Assembly (NCBI RefSeq): GCF_030848805.1
Contig: NC_092366.1
Span: forward strand, 9,232,496-9,296,495
Direction: 5' to 3'
From: Temnothorax longispinosus
Taxonomy: Eukaryota > Arthropoda > Insecta > Hymenoptera > Formicidae
Length of the DNA stretch: 64,000 nt
The notes beneath the pieces are model-generated. The model was not told the origin of the DNA. It worked only from the letters and a program-made list of their open reading frames with translations, and made no database searches. Positions within the stretch are counted from its first letter, which is position 1, and every line of letters starts with the position of its first letter. The translations under genes were made by a program, and so were the position numbers. Below, in pieces: positions 46,293-58,489 of the stretch.

Positions 46293-46950
46293 CTTACGTC
46301 ACTGCACGACCAACTACTCCGCTCCTTTCTTCCGGAGAGCTCCGCTCTCTCTCCCGTCGCGCGTTGTCCACGTCTACGAGCACCGCGCCGTTACGCCATT
46401 TAGACTCGCTCCGGGGTTCCTCCCACTAGTTGAATGCAAACCTGACAGTCGCGACCGCGAGCGCAGCTTGGCTCCAGCCCGACGTGGCTACGTGCGTGTC
46501 GTGCGTGCGTCGTACGTATGTACGTGCGTGCGCGCGCGCGCGCCCGCACGCGGATCACGACGCTCCGCAAACAGCGCGCACACAGAACGACGTTCCTAAC
46601 CTCAACCTCAACCTCAACCTCGACGGCGCCCCGTGATGGTGATCGTGACGTGACAGGATTTGCGCTTGGTTTCCGCGCGGGGTTTATCACGCTCTCGGGT
46701 ATAACGGCCTCCTCCTCGCGATGCGCGCGAGAGTAAAGCGACTCGACAGTACGTTAACGTTAACGCGCGCGTAATATCACGTTCACGGCGCGCGCGCGTT
46801 GCTGCGACTGAGACGCCGCGCGCGGCGTGCACAGTTTTAACGTGACCGGAGTCCGGAGTACCGGACGGCGATGGCCCTGTCCTCGTCGCGCGGCGCTCGC
46901 TTTCGCTCTCGCTCTCGCTCACGCCGCCGAGTGCCCTACCCGCGAGACTG
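46293..46950 (-). promoter_or_regulatory. Predicted first (non-coding) exon and promoter of MICAL-like
   Basis: A minus-strand donor of consensus strength (GACGTAAG|GTGAGT, exon end at 46293) lies at the edge of a very GC- and CpG-rich island. The island holds CG alternations near 46528-46543 and an AACCTC tandem near 46599-46620. The first coding exon of MICAL-like at 37734 starts with an acceptor, so an upstream exon is needed, and this is the best candidate I see. Start site and transcript are inferred, not shown. Confidence 0.35.
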
Positions 46951-47417
46951 CAGGCGCGTTTAGATTAGATACTTACATTCGCGAGACTCGTTTCTCGATG
47001 CGTGACCGGTAGCTCTATCAGCGTTATCGAGTGTATACAGACGTCGGATAGGGTAATTTGAACGCTGCTAGCCGAATATACATTCCACGTTTTTCATCCA
47101 TGATTAATCTTCCTCGTTCGATCGTCCAAATCTTAACTCTTTCCGAGTACCTATTAGTAACAAATTCGAGGAAATGTTTTGTTATCGGTAGAAATCAGAA
47201 ACCGCGCATCCGCATGATAGCCCGCGTGATAATGAGCAGTCCATGATCTCCGATGCCTGCTCATATTTCGCGCGTTATCTCGTTAAATTACGCGATATAT
47301 TTGTTGCTCATCATCTCTCAGACAGATATGACGCAACGCTCCTCAGAGAACATTATGACGTCTTTAAGACTTATAAACGTTTTATTTTGGACATATTGTA
47401 AAATAAAAATTAATAAT

Positions 47418-48258
47418 AGGGTAACTCGGGGGAATATGCCAGTGTGGGGAATATGCCACTCAACAAAGCTACGGCTAAAAACGCTCTTGTAAATACCATG
47501 AAATTGTTCATAGTTCTATCTCTGATGTTTTGCATAAGTTTTGTTTGTTTCCTGGCAGTATTATAGTTTTTATTTTAATAATATATTATTGAAATTCAAA
47601 GAAAGTAATAAAAACACATTTTTTACACGTTTTGAAACACATGTTTTAAACAATAATGCCTCGAATATATACAAGAAAGACTAAAAAGAAAAAAAAGTAG
47701 TTGAAAAAAGTGTAGCTGACAGTTATAAAATTTAAAGTTATAAAATTTACAAGTTTTAAGATTTCAAGGTTTATAAGGTTTTAAAATTTGTAAGAGGTTT
47801 AAGGTTTTAAAGTTTTTAAGATTTATTTTTCATTTTAATTTTAATTGTTGCAATCCAATATTACAATAATTTTAATATTACAATTTAATTTTAAAATATT
47901 ATTTTTTATGTTAAAAACTATTTGTACTGAATTATTTTAAAGATTATTTGAACTGTTTTTATGATTAAAGTAACTTTTAAAGTTAAATTACTACATATTT
48001 GTATGTAGTATATTATTTTATACTATGTGGCATTGTGGCATATTACCCATATGGTTGGGTAATATGCCATTTTGCAACACTTTTGTATTTATTTCTTTTT
48101 AATAGTAAGCAATCAAAATATTTTATTAAAATCATGTATAAATGACAGATAAAAGAAGAAAAAAAGGAGGCCAGTATGCAAAGATACTTCAAAAAGAAAC
48201 AAAACTAGAAAAAAAATCAAATTTTTGTTAATTGTGGCATATTCCCCCGAGTTACCCT
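47418..48258. mobile_element. Element of about 840 bp with 23-bp terminal inverted repeats
   Basis: AGGGTAACTCGGGGGAATAT at the left is exactly inverted as ATATTCCCCCGAGTTACCCT at the right, apart from one position. The interior is AT-rich and non-coding. The phrase GGCATATTACCC/GGGTAATATGCC near 48030-48070 resembles the termini again. It is probably a non-autonomous DNA transposon. Confidence 0.8.
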
Positions 48259-48510
48259 ACGGAAATGCATTAACAAGAAGGAAAATACGAAAAAGAGCTA
48301 GTGTTGCTTGTAGTAATTAATATGCTATCCTGCTATCAATTCAAAAGTATGTCACCTTATTATAAGAGTGGACTCCACGATATAACTGACACAAATTGTG
48401 CTGTACCGTGATTTATTTATCATATTCTTATACCACCTTTCATCATATTTTACGCGAAACGGATCCTATCAAAACTCATCTATCGGTCGAATAATGCAAC
48501 ATTTGTATAT

Positions 48511-48641
48511 ATAAGTCTTAAAGATGTTATGAGTAAGACGTCTTTAAGAGACATCAAAGATAAGACGTCTTAAGGTATCTTGAATAAGATATCTTAAAGA
48601 CGTCAGAAATAAGACGGTCTTCAGACATGCATGTTGTCTGG
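48511..48641. repeat. GACGTC-family fragment
   Basis: The stretch holds repeated TAAGACGTCTTTAAGAGAC and AAGACGTCTTAAGGTATC words. It ends with CATGTTGTCTGGG, as in the element ends near 22170 and 23500. A further fragment (GACGTCTTTAAGACT) lies at 47356. Confidence 0.6.
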
Positions 48642-51536
48642 GATCCGCTTCTAGCTCCGTGATGTCACGAATTCTTTCCTGACTTGAAATTCTAACGGCG
48701 GAACATAGATCTCTTTTACAATTTGCATAAATTGCCAAAAAGATGAGATGCCTTTGTGCCCGCATGAACCCTGACGAAAACTCGTTACGCCGGCAGCGTC
48801 GGCCAGGTGTTACCAACACATAGTACAATATATACCAATATACCTTTGAATCGACAAAAGATAGAGAACAGTCCTTTGCAGGGGTACTTTTCGAGGGAGC
48901 GCGTAAAGAAGAAAAACGTTTCGGACGAGGCTTCGATTAAATATCACTTTCGCCATCGTCGATTACGTTTGCGCTAAACATGCAGAGTATAACGAACATC
49001 TAATCTGATCTTGCGATCTTAGCCGTCCGATCGATCTCACTTCGCGCGATTGTGACTCGTTGTCGCGGTATGCTATATCGTGCGTGGGTTGAAGTCAGTC
49101 GTTGTAAATCGCTTACGCGACACGCGACAGGCATAAAATCCCGCGAGCTATTGGAAATTGGAACGCGCGTACCGGTCAATTGTTGATCCTTCGCGTTTCG
49201 TCACTCGAGACAATCGATGATCGGCTGACACGTTTGTCGGCCGTTTAACACATAATGCAGTGCATCGGCTGCGAAATATCACTGCCGTAATAACACTCGA
49301 TCTCGCGCGGTTGCAATTTGTCGACCGCTCGGTATCCTTCGGAATCGCGCGCGTGTCGTACGTACGTATGTCCTTATTCTTCGCACGCGTGTAAGGCGCG
49401 TTATGGTCTTTGACTTACTCTTAATACTCTTCAAGAGCATCGACAAGCGCACTTGAAAATTATGCGTCAATCGTGGTTCGAAATTTTTATAACTCGTTAT
49501 TCGTATAAAATTTCTCAGTAGCGTAGCCTGGGGATAAATCCCCCCCTCCCCTCCGAAATTTTAGAACCAAATATGAGAATAAAAGATTGATAGCGAAGAG
49601 TGCGACACCTCACTGTAAGGATAATTGATAAGATGGCATGTCTGTCGCACCGATTACACGAAGTATACGCAATCTTTTTAAAATGCTCAGACTTCTATTA
49701 TAGTCCTTTCAGTAAAATGACGTCACTTTTGGTTTGATTCAGATGTACAAAGATATCTAAATTATTTTACGCTGTATTTTACTATCTTTTCACTGTAAAG
49801 TGTAAAAATAAAACGTAGCTTTATTCATACATACAACATCAGTGTCCTAAATAATGTACAGCCATCTAAATACAAAGGCATACATTAAATAGGGATTTCT
49901 TGCCTACTATTATCTTTGAAAGTCATTCTAAGTGTCTTTTAACTGATTTAAGTACAACAAAATTCGAGAAAAAAATTCTTTTTTTTTCAAGCTTATTTCG
50001 GAAGTTCACTAGTTACTACCTTTATACATACATATAATACGCGCCAATGTTACAGTGTTAAATCTTTTCAAAAATATCTCCTCCGAAATCAAATCTTAGC
50101 TACGTCCCTGCCCAATAGGGTAAATGGGCCATATTTGTCGAGTTCGCGTTTGTCGTTTAAAATTCGTGCCAATTCGCCAGCGCGAGCGGCGCAATTTTTT
50201 TGACGAAGTCAAAAAGCGCGAATTAAGTATCGCGAATTTGCGCATAGTCTAGCTTGAGAAATCGTTCGAATCGCTAAAACAAACGACCTTCCACCCGGGC
50301 GCGATCGATAAAAGCTGCTCTACGCCGCTCTAATTCTCGCTACCGGAGTGCTCTTCCGAGGCCCCCACGGCGATTCCCCGTTTTCTCGCCGTCCTCGTTA
50401 AGGAAGCGGACAACCTTTGATGCCCGGATCGGGCACTCGATCCCGCCGCGATTTCTTTTACAGGCTAGCTTTCGTTTCCTGCAATCTTGAAGTACGTGAC
50501 GCACGGTGACCCCGTCGATCGCGTTTCACCACGAAACGCGGCTCGTGTCGCACACTCGTACGGCTCGTACGCGGGAACCGCCACGTGACCGTGATCGGTA
50601 AAGCCATATTGGCCGAGGTGTTGGAGCTTGAATCGAGCGAGCATTCGCCCGACGCGACGTGAAATCAAAACGAGGTTAATTAGCCCCTCCGGACAGGATA
50701 ACAAGGTTAACGCAAAAACGTCTCTACGCGGAAATTCACCGTGATTTATCGTCCTGCGAATATCGTCTTTCGACGATAGGCCGCGCATATAAGCGTTGTA
50801 TGCCGCACGCGACGGAAGGAAAGTGGGCGCGATCGAGAGCGGGGCGGGGCATGACGCGAGGCGATTTTTAAAACCGTCACGGCTCGCGGAGAACAAACAA
50901 AAAAAAGTAAATAAAAGAAGAGAAAACGACGCATGTTAAGCGAGAGGGACGAGGGAGTCCCGTTTTCCCGGGAAAACGGGGAGCTCCCAACGCGCCCCAG
51001 ATTCCGACGTGTGCGCGGCTCGATGCCCGCGCGAGAAAGCGGCCCATTGTCGCGCGTGGGAGCCCTCGGACTTGGAACGTTTACGCGCCCGTAATTCGTC
51101 GCAATTGCTTGGATATTCCGTCCGTAATTTCACCCATTTGTCGACGCTTATTAGGTCCACGACCACTTAACCCCACCGCCGGCAACTCCGACGTTAATTA
51201 ACGTTTGTCCCTGGGGCGGCTCGCGCCCAGTCGTTGACGGATGCGTTCGCCCGGTTCGCCGTAATTGCGCTCCTTTTGGAAATGTGACTGGCATCACTTT
51301 TCGATAAATTAACGGGAGAGAAAACAAGAACGAATCCGCTAATTCGATCGCTCGCTATCGGAGTCTTTCGATTCTCTACTATCGGCGTAAATCGATTACA
51401 CGTATTCGTGCGCGCTCGGACGTTCTAATTCCTACTTTCCGTAGCTATCTCGATCTAATAACTTTATATTCATTCTCGACTCGGCATGCAGTTCTGATAT
51501 CGTATCGATTCGGCATCAAGATGTAGATAAAATTTA

Positions 51537-52250
51537 AAGGGTTAAGTACGTTTGATGACAGGCCTAAAACTAAGTCGAAATTAATTTTTATTGTGGAATT
51601 TTTATTGTGGTAAAATTATATTTAAAAAAAAAATAAAAATACATGTCTCGTGAAATAGTCTTTTGAGTATATCTCCTGAAAGGTTCAATAAAAAATATCG
51701 AAAATTGAGGTAGCTATTTTCTCGAACGGTTTGTAAAGTATCAGAGATACCTCCGCCTCCTCTCATGTGAAACTAAAAACAAACATTTTCCGTTAAACTA
51801 GAAACTAGATGAAGAAATCTAGTGCTTGTCGATTTTGAAAATATTTATTTTTCGAAAAATGGCAGCGATTCGTAGTGAAAAATGCGATTTTTTACTACGA
51901 AAATCAGAGTCTTCTTTTATTTATTAAAAAAACTAAATCCAAAATAAAAAAATCCTATAACAAGCACTATTAGATTATTGTATTAAAAGTAGCTGTAAAA
52001 AATGTCATGCAAATCGGTTCATTAGTCTCCGAGATATTTCTAATACCGATTTTTCAAACACTGTTTCGAGAAAATAGCTGCCGGGACCTCAATTTTTGAT
52101 ATTTTTTATTAAAATTTACGGGAGATATTTTCAAAAGACTATTTTACAAGACACATATTGTCATTTTTTAATAAAACATAATTTTTCCTACAATAAAAAT
52201 TCGTTAATTTTGACCTAATTTTAAAGCTTTTCAAACGCATGTAACCCCTT
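51537..52250. mobile_element. Large palindromic element, about 710 bp
   Basis: The left arm (GGGTTAAGTACGTTTGATGA, then AAAATATCGAAAATTGAGGT, TAGCTATTTTCTCGAA) is mirrored by the right arm (TTCGAGAAAATAGCTG, ACCTCAATTTTTGATATTTT, CGCATGTAACCCC). The arms are about 230 bases, moderately diverged, around a non-repeated centre. Confidence 0.75.
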
Positions 52251-53325
52251 CAAGCATTTCGGATTCGTATCATGGGCGCTGTTAGCGCGGGGGACGAGGA
52301 GAACGCGTTTTCCCAATATATATGCAAATATACGATAATTTCGAGTAAATTAAAGTGATGTTTACATATGTAACTTCAAAACACCTTAATAAGTTAAACT
52401 TTAAACTATATTGCCTTTATTTATTATTTATGTATTTATTTATACTTATGCTTCTTTTTTAATTTGCAAATTCTCTCCAACAATTTTTAGCTAACGGCGC
52501 GGCGCGAGTGTCTAGAGCGACTCGAACGAGAAAGAGACGACGCGCTCTTGATAAATCGTAAAAGTTTGCTTCTCCCCATATTATATCGGCCTAGAGAAAA
52601 TTAAATGGACCAACTTGATCGTGCTCTGGTAAGATTGGAAAGTGCATAAATACATCGAGGACATTAAACAGGAATCGACGATAAGAGTAATTAATCAGAA
52701 AGATAACAAGTTTCCAGTGGTTTCATTAATATTCGATCGTTGTCAACCGAGACGATTTCTTTAATTATTATCACGTATATATAGGGTGCCACAGAACAAT
52801 CTATTTTCTTTCAATTACGCATTTTCTAAGCGTAGCCTTGTCGATCGAAGGATTGATAATAATTACAATTAATGATAATAATAATGACAATTTGAAAGGT
52901 AATGATCAAATATTTCCTTATCTCTTAATATCAGAATATGGCGAAAAAACAGCGAATAAAAACGAATAGTCGTAACAAAAACGAACAAAAACCGACGTCG
53001 TTAAATTTGCAAACACGCCACAGTAATTCGTTAACACAACACATACAAAGGTGCGCGCATACGAAAAAAGATCATATATTCCTGTACATGTCTATACTTC
53101 TGTACATTCCTATATTGTCTGCACATGTCAGAAGACACGTGCTAGATGAACGAAACGTGATTACAAAACTAATTCGTCTGGAGTAATTTGCCGATAGAAT
53201 TCAAAAGTACTGTTTCTTCATTAACGACTAAGTTTCCCTTTAGAATGCTACGGTAATCTGATATAACAGACTGTTTCTCTTTTATAATATTATGATAACA
53301 AACACTTCCCTCAAACAATATTATA

Positions 53326-53845
53326 TAAGGGGATCCTGGAGTGACGGCCGAACTCCCACGGGGTCGATAATTTTGACCGTTTTCTATGTTCCGGCCTATA
53401 TCTGTCCTTGTCTAACGAGATATTTGCAATATATCTGCCCTTGTCAGATTGCAACGCCATGTACACTGCGTGTGTGTACATGCATAAAATCAGTTGGATG
53501 AAAAATCTTTCTTATTAGGCTTTCAATCTTAATTTCAATGGTGCTACGCTGTTCTTTGATTTAGTCCGAGGTGCGGGACATTTTCGATTTGTACACGTAA
53601 GCTATATAATTTGTATATAAGCGAACATTTCCTTGAAGTGACAGGTCTAGGTACAGAAGGTGCAACACCAACTATTAGTATTAAATATATTTTTCTTAAA
53701 TTTTTAGTCTTAAATTTACTATCCCGCACATTATTTCTGTACGTACTTTAAACGTGTAAATGGGTTTTCCATTCTGTAAAGCCAATTCGAAGAAAATTGG
53801 TCCAACTGAAATGTCGGTAATTGCCGTGACTCCAGGATACCCTAA
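53326..53845. mobile_element. Element of about 520 bp with terminal inverted repeats
   Basis: TAAGGGGATCCTGGAGTGAC at the left corresponds to GTGACTCCAGGATACCCTAA inverted at the right, with about 20 of 24 positions matching. The interior shows no coding capacity. Confidence 0.6.
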
Positions 53846-53994
53846 GCCCTAAGGTCGAGGGATAATAATTTAGGGAAAGCTTCTGATTTTTTGCTAAATA
53901 CGTAAATAGGTACTTCGGAAATAACGCAAATTTCCCCCAAAAATGTTTTAAACAAAAGTATCGAAAGAAATATAAAACGGTGACCTTTATGTGT

Positions 53995-54125
53995 AAGGGC
54001 CAAAGCACATATGACAGTCGTAGTCGTGGACGTAAGTAACGCACAAGCTTTGGCGTATCCTGATCTGTCAGGTCGGGGACTACGACCGTCGTATATCGCT
54101 ACGCCATGTTATGTGCTTTGACCCT
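53995..54125. mobile_element. Palindromic element of about 130 bp
   Basis: AGGGCCAAAGCACATATGAC and AGTCGTAGTC on the left pair with GACTACGACCGTCGTATATC and ATGTGCTTTGACCCT on the right. The arms are about 32 bases with a small insertion. Its termini resemble those at 21328. Confidence 0.75.
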
Positions 54126-54231
54126 AAATGTACATGACGTAAGTCGTAAACTATAGATTTTTCAGTACTGACAGTGAATATAGGAACGCAACGTATGTCA
54201 TTTCAACCACTTTGTGATACAAAATATTCAT

Positions 54232-55126
54232 AGAGGAAAGTTCCCTATTATGAGATAGGCTCCTAATATGCGATAGCGAGGTTTCTGCTAAACTAATAGG
54301 CCCTGTCTGTTGATTCCACCATGAACTTATTGCCCTTGGGGTAAAACCTATTTAGTGGAAAATTCATTGTTTGATTGTACGTGTAGTCGTTGCAGAGAAA
54401 GAAATTCTGAAATTGGATGTTGTCAAGTGCCATGGATATGAGTCTTTAAACCTTGTTTATTATATAATTAATAAATATTTGGCAATAAGTTCTGCATGCA
54501 GTGATAGAGTAAGGTCGTATTACTAGGAAAATACGGGATATGTTGAGTTGCCCAATTGTAGAGATTAGATTTGGTGATCGTGAAACCGCAAGGCGTGGTG
54601 CTCGTAACATGAGATACTCAGGGTACTCCTGGGTTGCTGGAGTATAAAAGTTATTGTATAGTAATAAAAGAAGAGAAAATACTATATTAACGTTAAGGGA
54701 AGGTTTATACGAATTTATAAGACTGTGCTGACCTTGATTTGAGAGGGAAGGATGGAGGGGGAAGATTAGGTACAATATTGAGTATAAGTGGGTTTACGAT
54801 TGTTGCAAATATGCTTCTGCATCACATGTGTATTTGAGAAACATTAAGTAAAGGTTTTTAATAGTAATACTGATGTATTTTGCATTTTATTAGCGATTTC
54901 CCGGGGTCTCTCATATTAGGAGCACACTTTTGCGATTTTGCCGAAAGCTCATTTTTCACATTTTTCTAATTTTCAGCAAAATTAATATTTAAATTAAATT
55001 TTACATTTCAGCATCTTAAAGCTTATTAAATTCCCTTCAAAATGACCTACTATATTTTTCAATTCTGCCCATAGACTTCCGGCAATCACACAAAATAGAT
55101 ATGGTATCTCATAATCGAGTACTTTC

Positions 55127-55130
<4 letters not shown>
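54232..55130. mobile_element. Element of about 900 bp with short terminal inverted repeats
   Basis: AGAGGAAAGTTCCCTATTAT followed by GAGATA is matched inverted by TATCTCATAATCGAGTACTTT and CCTCT at the right. The word CTCCTAATATG near the left end and CATATTAGGAGCACAC at 54914 are also inverse. No transposase frame is present. A (TA)n microsatellite follows at once (55130-55178). Confidence 0.6.

Positions 55131-55178
<48 letters not shown>
55130..55178. repeat. (TA)n microsatellite
   Basis: About 23 TA units lie directly at the right border of the preceding element. Confidence 0.95.
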
Positions 55179-55182
<4 letters not shown>

Positions 55183-55263
55183 CAACTACATTGAATAAAA
55201 TTATAATAATAAAGAAGCATTAATTTTAAATTAAAAAAACGGAGAAATTAAAAAATATGATAT

Positions 55264-55829
55264 AGGGTAGACTGGGTCGAAGTCGTCACTATTTTTTCGG
55301 TGCCAATTTTTAACAACAAAACAAATAATTTTAGTAAAATGTGATATACCGTTGTAAAGAGTGAACCCTTGGCTACAAAATTTATAAGGACATTTTTGGT
55401 CTATGTCGCTTTGTTCAACTGGTATAGAGTGAAAACGACAAAGGTGCAAAAATTGAAATGTCAAAATCGTTACTCCATTCGGCGGAATCGTTACTCCATT
55501 CTCGGACTGAATTTTAAATGAAAGTTCATAATTCCAATCATGAAAAATAATAGAATACATTTTATTAATTATTTTTTAATAGAAAATGGAAACATTAATT
55601 AAAAACACGATGACGGAAAATAATTACGAGAAAAGCGCACACACTTATATGCCCTACGCTCGCACGAAATGCATTGTTTCTCGTCAGCTCTATTCTATCA
55701 TCTCTGAGCACACGCAGCACATATTATCCAAGTACTCGCCGGAATCCGACCACTGCTACTTCTTTGACTTTGATTTTCTCCCGAAGCATCCATGATATGA
55801 CTTTGGCTTGGTGATGACTTCGCCCCGGA
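55264..55829. mobile_element. Element of about 570 bp with short terminal inverted repeats
   Basis: CTGGGTCGAAGTCGTCAC near the left end is matched inverted by GTGATGACTTCGCCCCGG at the right. The left end AGGGTAGACTGGGTC resembles AGGGTAACTCGGGGG of the element at 47418. The interior is AT-rich and non-coding. Confidence 0.5.
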
Positions 55830-56039
55830 CACAGATTTTATGTTTGATCACTTATGAAATATTAGAAATCAACGAAAATAAAAAAAGTTTTACTAGATTC
55901 ATATTCAGCATGCATTACTCTTCAGAATCACATCTCGAGATTCGGAAAAAAAATATTTTAAATATTTAAAATTTTCAACGCGCAAAAAATTTTACTTTTA
56001 CCCTCCGAAAACACGTTTGCCTTAAAAATATATGTCACT

Positions 56040-56700
56040 TATGAGATATTTGCTTTAAAAGTTACAGAAATTGTATATATATAGATATACTTCCCATGTA
56101 AATATCATAATATGTATCTCTGCTCATGTACGGTAAAAATGAATGAAATTTTTATGGTACACGGAGAAAATTTTATATTAAATTTTACTATGCTGCCGCA
56201 CCAACTGCGGACCATTAAGACGCCCAAGTTTAAATGCTATAGTCTTATAGTAAAATTCTCGGTAAAATTACTATGTCCATATAGCATTTAATGCTACGAT
56301 CATAGCATTTAATGCTATAATAATGCTATGATCGTATCACTAAATGCTATGGACATAGTAATGTTACTATAAGACTATAGCATTTAAACTTGGGCGTCTT
56401 GATGGTCCGCAGTTGGTGCGGCAGCATAGTAAAATTTAACATAAAATTTTCTCCGTGTAGACTTCTATGACATCAAGAATTGCAATTACGGTTTTTTAAG
56501 ATTTTCCAGTTATATTTTTTTTCAATTTTTTAATGATTTATTTAAACAATATCAAGTACAAAAATGGGACAAAATTGCGATTTTTACACTTTTTCTGTAC
56601 CAATGATACCATGTTGTTTATGAATAATTTCTGAGATTAGCTCTACACTTTAATCAAGAAAACAAAATTAAACTACATATAGCTATCTGACATACATCTT
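56040..56700 (-). repeat. Dispersed repeat, copy interrupted by a palindromic element
   Basis: In reverse orientation this matches 30258-30640 on both sides of the inserted palindrome at 56160-56457. Left-hand words include TTACAGAAATTGTATATATA and TAATATGTATCTCTGCTCAT. Right-hand words include TCAAGTACAAAAATGGGACA and AGCTATCTGACATACATCTT. Confidence 0.85.
56160..56457. mobile_element. 298-bp palindromic MITE with TA target-site duplication
   Basis: The element begins CACGGAGAAAATTTTATATT and ends AACATAAAATTTTCTCCGTG. The arms match over more than 130 bases with only a few differences, so the whole element is nearly one hairpin. TA flanks it on both sides (56158-56159 and 56458-56459). The uninterrupted copy near 30.5 kb shows a single TA at the matching place. 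TA duplication is typical of Tc1/mariner-type transposition; it encodes nothing and would need a transposase in trans. Confidence 0.88.
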
Positions 56701-56823
56701 TAATGAAAACACAACATGGCATATAATCTTACTAAACTCCGTTGATTTCATGGTCACCATAAGTAGTGTTTACAATATTAATGGCGAGTTCACACAACAT
56801 ACAGATTTCGAGATAATTGTAGT

Positions 56824-56832
56824 GACGACTCC
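56824..56832. repeat. Left target-site duplication of the foldback element
   Basis: GACGACTCC directly precedes the element start GAGTGTATGAAG. The identical nine bases directly follow the element end at 59614-59622. Confidence 0.85.
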
Positions 56833-57199
56833 GAGTGTATGAAGTTAGCCCCCCTTTTTTTGAAATTCATATTTTTGAAAGTTGTTCCAGGTTGTTTTGA
56901 CTTTGTACTACATTGTTCCAAAACGATATTACTTAATTCTCAACAGTTTTTTAATAAAATAAAAAAAACAATTTTTTTGGCTGGCCTCCCTTTTTTCGAA
57001 AATCGAAATTTTTTTATCGCTACAGATTGTTCTAGTTGTTCCAAACATTGTTCCAAAGTATTAGTTCGATTGGTTAAAAATTTTCAGAGATATTGAAAAA
57101 AGAACAATTTTAAAAATAACAGTTTTTGGCCATTTATTCGTAAACAAAATGACTTACAAAACTGTCGATCTAGAACATATTTCTAACCGCGTAGAACAA

Positions 57200-58265
57200 C
57201 TCAGAACAAAATTTTTAAGACTAGAACAAGAACCTAAAGGGTACTTTACTCTTCATCGAAAATATTATTTTTCAATTTTTTTCGTTAAAAATCTTGTTCC
57301 AGGCTTCCCGCTTTAAAACTATCGTGTTCTCCACTGGAACAACTCAGAACAAAATTTTTAAGACTAGAACAAAAACCTAAAGGGTACTTTACTCTTCATC
57401 GAAAATATTATTTTTCAATTTTTTAAAAATCTTGTTTCAGGCTTCCCGCTTTAAAACTATCGTGTTCTCCACTGGAACAACTCAGAACAAAATTTTTAAA
57501 ACTAGAACAAGAACCTAAAGGGTACTTTACTCTTCATCGAAAATATTATTTTTCAATTTTTTTCGTTAAAAATCTTGTTCCATGCTTCCCGCTTTAAAAC
57601 TATCGTGTTCTCCACTGGAACAACTCAGAACAAAATTTTTAAGACTAGAACAAGAACCTAAAGGGTACTTTACTCTTCATCGGAAATATTATTTTTCAAT
57701 TTTCTTCGTTAAAAATCTTGTTCCAGGCTTCCCGCTTTAAAACTATCGTGTTCTCCACTGGAACAACTCAGAACAAAATTTTTAAAACTAGAACAAGAAC
57801 CTAAAGGGTACTTTACTCTTCATCGAAAATATTATTTTTCAATTTTTTTCGTTAAAAATCTTGTTCCAGGCTTCCCGCTTTAAAACTATCGTGTTCTCCA
57901 CTGGAACAACTCAGAACAAAATTTTTAAGACCAGAACAAGAACCTAAAGGGTACTTTACTCTTCATCGGAAATCTTATTTTTCAATTTTCTTCGTTAAAA
58001 ATTTTGTTCCAGGCTTCCCGCTTTAAAACTATCGTGTTCTCCACTGGAACAACTCAGAACAAAATTTTTAAGACTAGAACAAGAACCTAAAGGGTACTTT
58101 ACTCTTCATCGAAAATATTATTTTTCAATTTTCTTCATTAAAAATCTTGTTCCAGGCTTCCCGCTTTAAAACTATCGTGTTCTCCACTGGAACAACTCAG
58201 AACAAAATTTCTAAGACCAGAACAAGAACCTAAAGGGTACTTTAATCTTTATCGGAAATATTATT
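57200..58265 (+). repeat. 143-bp tandem repeat array, left arm
   Basis: The landmark AACCTAAAGG occurs at 57231, 57374, 57512, 57655, 57798, 57941, 58084 and 58227. Seven spacings result: six of 143 and one of 138, the latter from a 5-base deletion before AAAAATCTTG. Units differ by only a few bases, which indicates recent amplification or homogenisation. Confidence 0.95.
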
Positions 58266-58489
58266 TTCGGTAATTATGCATAAAAAGACCGCACTCGCCA
58301 ATGACTTGACCTTGACATATGTTGTCAAGGTCACCCTCCTGAGTGACCTTCAGAAAGTTTTAGCCGGCGGTCGTTATTCGTTTATTAACAAAAAAAATTT
58401 AGAAAATATAGCAGCTATTTTGAGTATTGGAAGGCATAAATAACTAATATATATGTCGAAATAGTTTACGCATACACTTGATGCGCGAA

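Larger units (their letters stand above)
46951..53325. other. Gene-free region with scattered repeats
   Basis: I find no supportable exon on either strand. Two transposon-like elements (47418-48258 and 51537-52250) and a GACGTC-family fragment (48511-48641) account for part of it. The GC-richer part at 50100-51300 has open frames without recognisable similarity. Confidence 0.5.

Noticed and set aside
46599..46622. (AACCTC)n tandem resembling a telomeric repeat
   Set aside because: Only about four units are present and the unit is not the insect telomere unit TTAGG. It is treated as simple sequence.
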